A model generated the notes under the pieces. It saw nothing but the letters and a program-made list of their open reading frames with translations, was not told the origin of the DNA and did not search any database. A stretch of 8,043 nt of DNA from an uncultured Prevotella sp. (GTDB lineage Bacteria; Bacteroidota; Bacteroidia; Bacteroidales; Bacteroidaceae), in the NCBI GenBank assembly GCA_900553965.1, contig USFX01000127.1, forward strand, positions 1 through 8,043, given 5' to 3'. This document shows positions 7,036-8,043 of this stretch, one piece after another. The number at the start of each line of letters is the position of its first letter. The first letter of the stretch is position 1. The position numbers and the translations under genes were made by a program.

Positions 7036-7091
7036 AAGTGAGAGTCTGCCGGAAGCGTTCTGCGCGTCCGGCGCACTCTCACTTATTTTTT
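7036..7091 (+). terminator. Rho-independent terminator after second ompH copy
   Basis: The 5' arm 7036-7053 and 3' arm 7067-7084 are complementary over 18 positions with two adjacent mismatches. They enclose a 13-base loop and are followed by six T at 7086-7091. The reverse strand lacks a matching T tract, so it acts on + strand transcripts. It probably ends the bamA-ompH-ompH transcript, or attenuates read-through into the third copy. Confidence 0.88.
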
Positions 7092-7153
7092 GTCCTTGCC
7101 TCATGAAGTTGCAACAGCAGGCTATAAGCAGACAACAAACAAATACCACAAAC

Positions 7154-7843
7154 ATGAAAAAGTCGGTTCTCATCTCACGCAATTCCGCCACGGCAAAGGC
7201 CGCAAGCCGCCGTCTCAGCCCTGATGGCATAATGAAAGCGCTGACGGTTCTCTTTGTCAGCCTCGCCATCACAGCCATTCCGGCCGAAGCCCAGATCTCC
7301 GTCACGGCAAAGAAACCGGTCACGCCGGCCACCGTCACGGCCGCAGGACAAGGCGCGGAACCGGGTGCAGCCGATGCCGGACAGATGCCGCAACAGCAGC
7401 ATCTGACTTTCGGATACCTCAGCTATGACTCCGTGCTCCACGCCATGCCGGCATACGCCACGGCCATGCGCCAGCTGGACGAGCTGAAGGCCAAGTATGA
7501 GGCGGAAGCCAAGCGCGTGGAAAGCGACTTCAACAAGAAGTATGAAGAGTTTCTCGAAGGTCAGCGCGACTTTCCGCAGACCATTCTCCAGAAACGTCAG
7601 AGCGAATTGCAGGAACTTCTCGACCGCAACATTCTTTTCCGCGAGGAGAGCCGCCGGTTGCTCATTGAGGCAGAGCGCGACCTGCTCGCACCGCTTCATG
7701 CCCGCATCAACAGCCTGTTGCGCACTATAGGCGAGGAGCGCGGCTATGCCTTCATCATCAACACCGACGGCAACGCCTGTCCTTTCATCAGTCCATCACA
7801 GGGTGAGAACATCGGTCTGATAGCCGCCGAACGGCTTCGTTAA
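7154..7843 (+). CDS. OmpH/Skp-like protein with extended N-terminus, third copy
   Basis: A 229-residue, more divergent OmpH/Skp-like protein. ATG 7154 follows a long A-rich leader, the usual start context here, but gives an unusual 26-residue Arg/Ser-rich lead before the hydrophobic core MKALTVLFVSLAITAIPAEA (27-46). ATG 7232 would give a textbook signal peptide and a 203-residue protein; ATG 7103 is also in frame. After the signal come about 35 residues rich in Ala, Pro, Gly, Thr and Gln (about 48-83), a likely flexible linker. The OmpH core then follows: LTFGYLSYDSVLHAMPAYATA, a charged helical hairpin (about 105-190) and GYAFIINTDGNACPFISP. It lies downstream of a strong terminator, so it probably needs its own promoter or read-through. 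murI starts 95 bases later. The chaperone role is by family; what the linker does is unknown. Confidence 0.82.
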   Translation: MKKSVLISRNSATAKAASRRLSPDGIMKALTVLFVSLAITAIPAEAQISVTAKKPVTPATVTAAGQGAEPGAADAGQMPQQQHLTFGYLSYDSVLHAMPAYATAMRQLDELKAKYEAEAKRVESDFNKKYEEFLEGQRDFPQTILQKRQSELQELLDRNILFREESRRLLIEAERDLLAPLHARINSLLRTIGEERGYAFIINTDGNACPFISPSQGENIGLIAAERLR

Positions 7844-7915
7844 GTGGCCATGCGGCACGTCACGCGCTCTGTTTTCCCGCTCATAACAAGCATAACGAAC
7901 AACGCAACACGTAAC

Positions 7916-7935
7916 CTTAGCATATCTTAGCATAT
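7916..7935. repeat. 10-bp tandem duplication before murI
   Basis: cttagcatat occurs twice in direct succession (7916-7925 and 7926-7935), ending three bases before the murI ATG. It may be a chance duplication within the leader or could affect translation initiation; nothing further can be said from the sequence. Confidence 0.7.
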
Positions 7936-7938
7936 CTA

Positions 7939-8043
7939 ATGAAAAGTCTTTCCTGTTCCCCCGGACCCATCGGCATCTTTGATTCCGGCATGGGCGGCCT
8001 GACCGTGCTCAAAGCCATCTCCGGCCGCCTGCCCGGCGAGAAC
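7939..8043 (+). CDS. murI: Glutamate racemase, N-terminal part (cut by window end)
   Basis: The first 35 codons of glutamate racemase, which converts L-glutamate to the D-glutamate needed for the peptidoglycan stem peptide in the cytoplasm. ATG 7939 opens a frame that stays open to the window end. The diagnostic motif PIGIFDSGMGGLTVLKAI appears at residues 10-27; Asp15 and Ser16 belong to the family's substrate-binding start (FDSGxGGLTV). The usual length is about 270 residues, so most of the gene lies beyond the window. Its position after the ompH genes matches other Bacteroidales. Confidence 0.9.
   Translation, partial: MKSLSCSPGPIGIFDSGMGGLTVLKAISGRLPGEN

Noticed and set aside
7092..7153. 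Promoter for the third ompH copy
   Set aside because: A promoter is expected after the terminator, but no match to TTTG / TAnnTTTG with suitable spacing was found.
7844..7938. Hairpin terminator between the third ompH copy and murI
   Set aside because: The gtggcc...ggcac segment pairs poorly and lacks a T tract, so co-transcription with murI remains possible.

Overview
The window looks like a piece of a Bacteroidales chromosome, most likely from the Prevotellaceae (inference from gene content, gene order and style). Coding regions are moderately G+C-rich. Spacers are A/T-rich, genes start after A-rich leaders rather than clear Shine-Dalgarno sequences, and secreted products often have a Gln right after the signal peptide. 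All genes lie on the + strand and form a conserved cell-envelope cluster.

Layout: 1-278 is a non-coding leader with direct and heptad repeats and a possible promoter -7 element. Next comes a DUF6242-like surface lipoprotein with Asp-box beta-propeller motifs (279-1748). A DUF6089/PorG-like outer-membrane barrel protein follows (1766-2449). The undecaprenyl diphosphate synthase gene uppS (2454-3175) is split in two by what looks like a 16-nt internal deletion. After it come bamA (3248-5878) and three tandem ompH/skp-type chaperone genes (5976-6485, 6525-7022, 7154-7843). A strong intrinsic terminator stands between the second and third of these. The first 35 codons of glutamate racemase murI (7939-8043) close the window.

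How the genes work together: UppS makes the C55 lipid carrier for peptidoglycan and surface glycans, and MurI supplies D-glutamate for peptidoglycan. The Skp/OmpH proteins hold unfolded outer-membrane proteins in the periplasm, BamA inserts them into the outer membrane, and the PorG-like barrel and the lipoprotein are probable outer-membrane residents.

I see no mobile element, CRISPR array, tRNA or rRNA, and no evidence for a wholly new system. The main anomaly is the split uppS, whose two reading frames meet in an ATGA stop/start overlap. Secondary points are the third OmpH paralogue with an extended N-terminus and linker, the Tyr/Asn-rich segment in the BamA barrel, and the heptad repeats in two spacers in opposite orientations.
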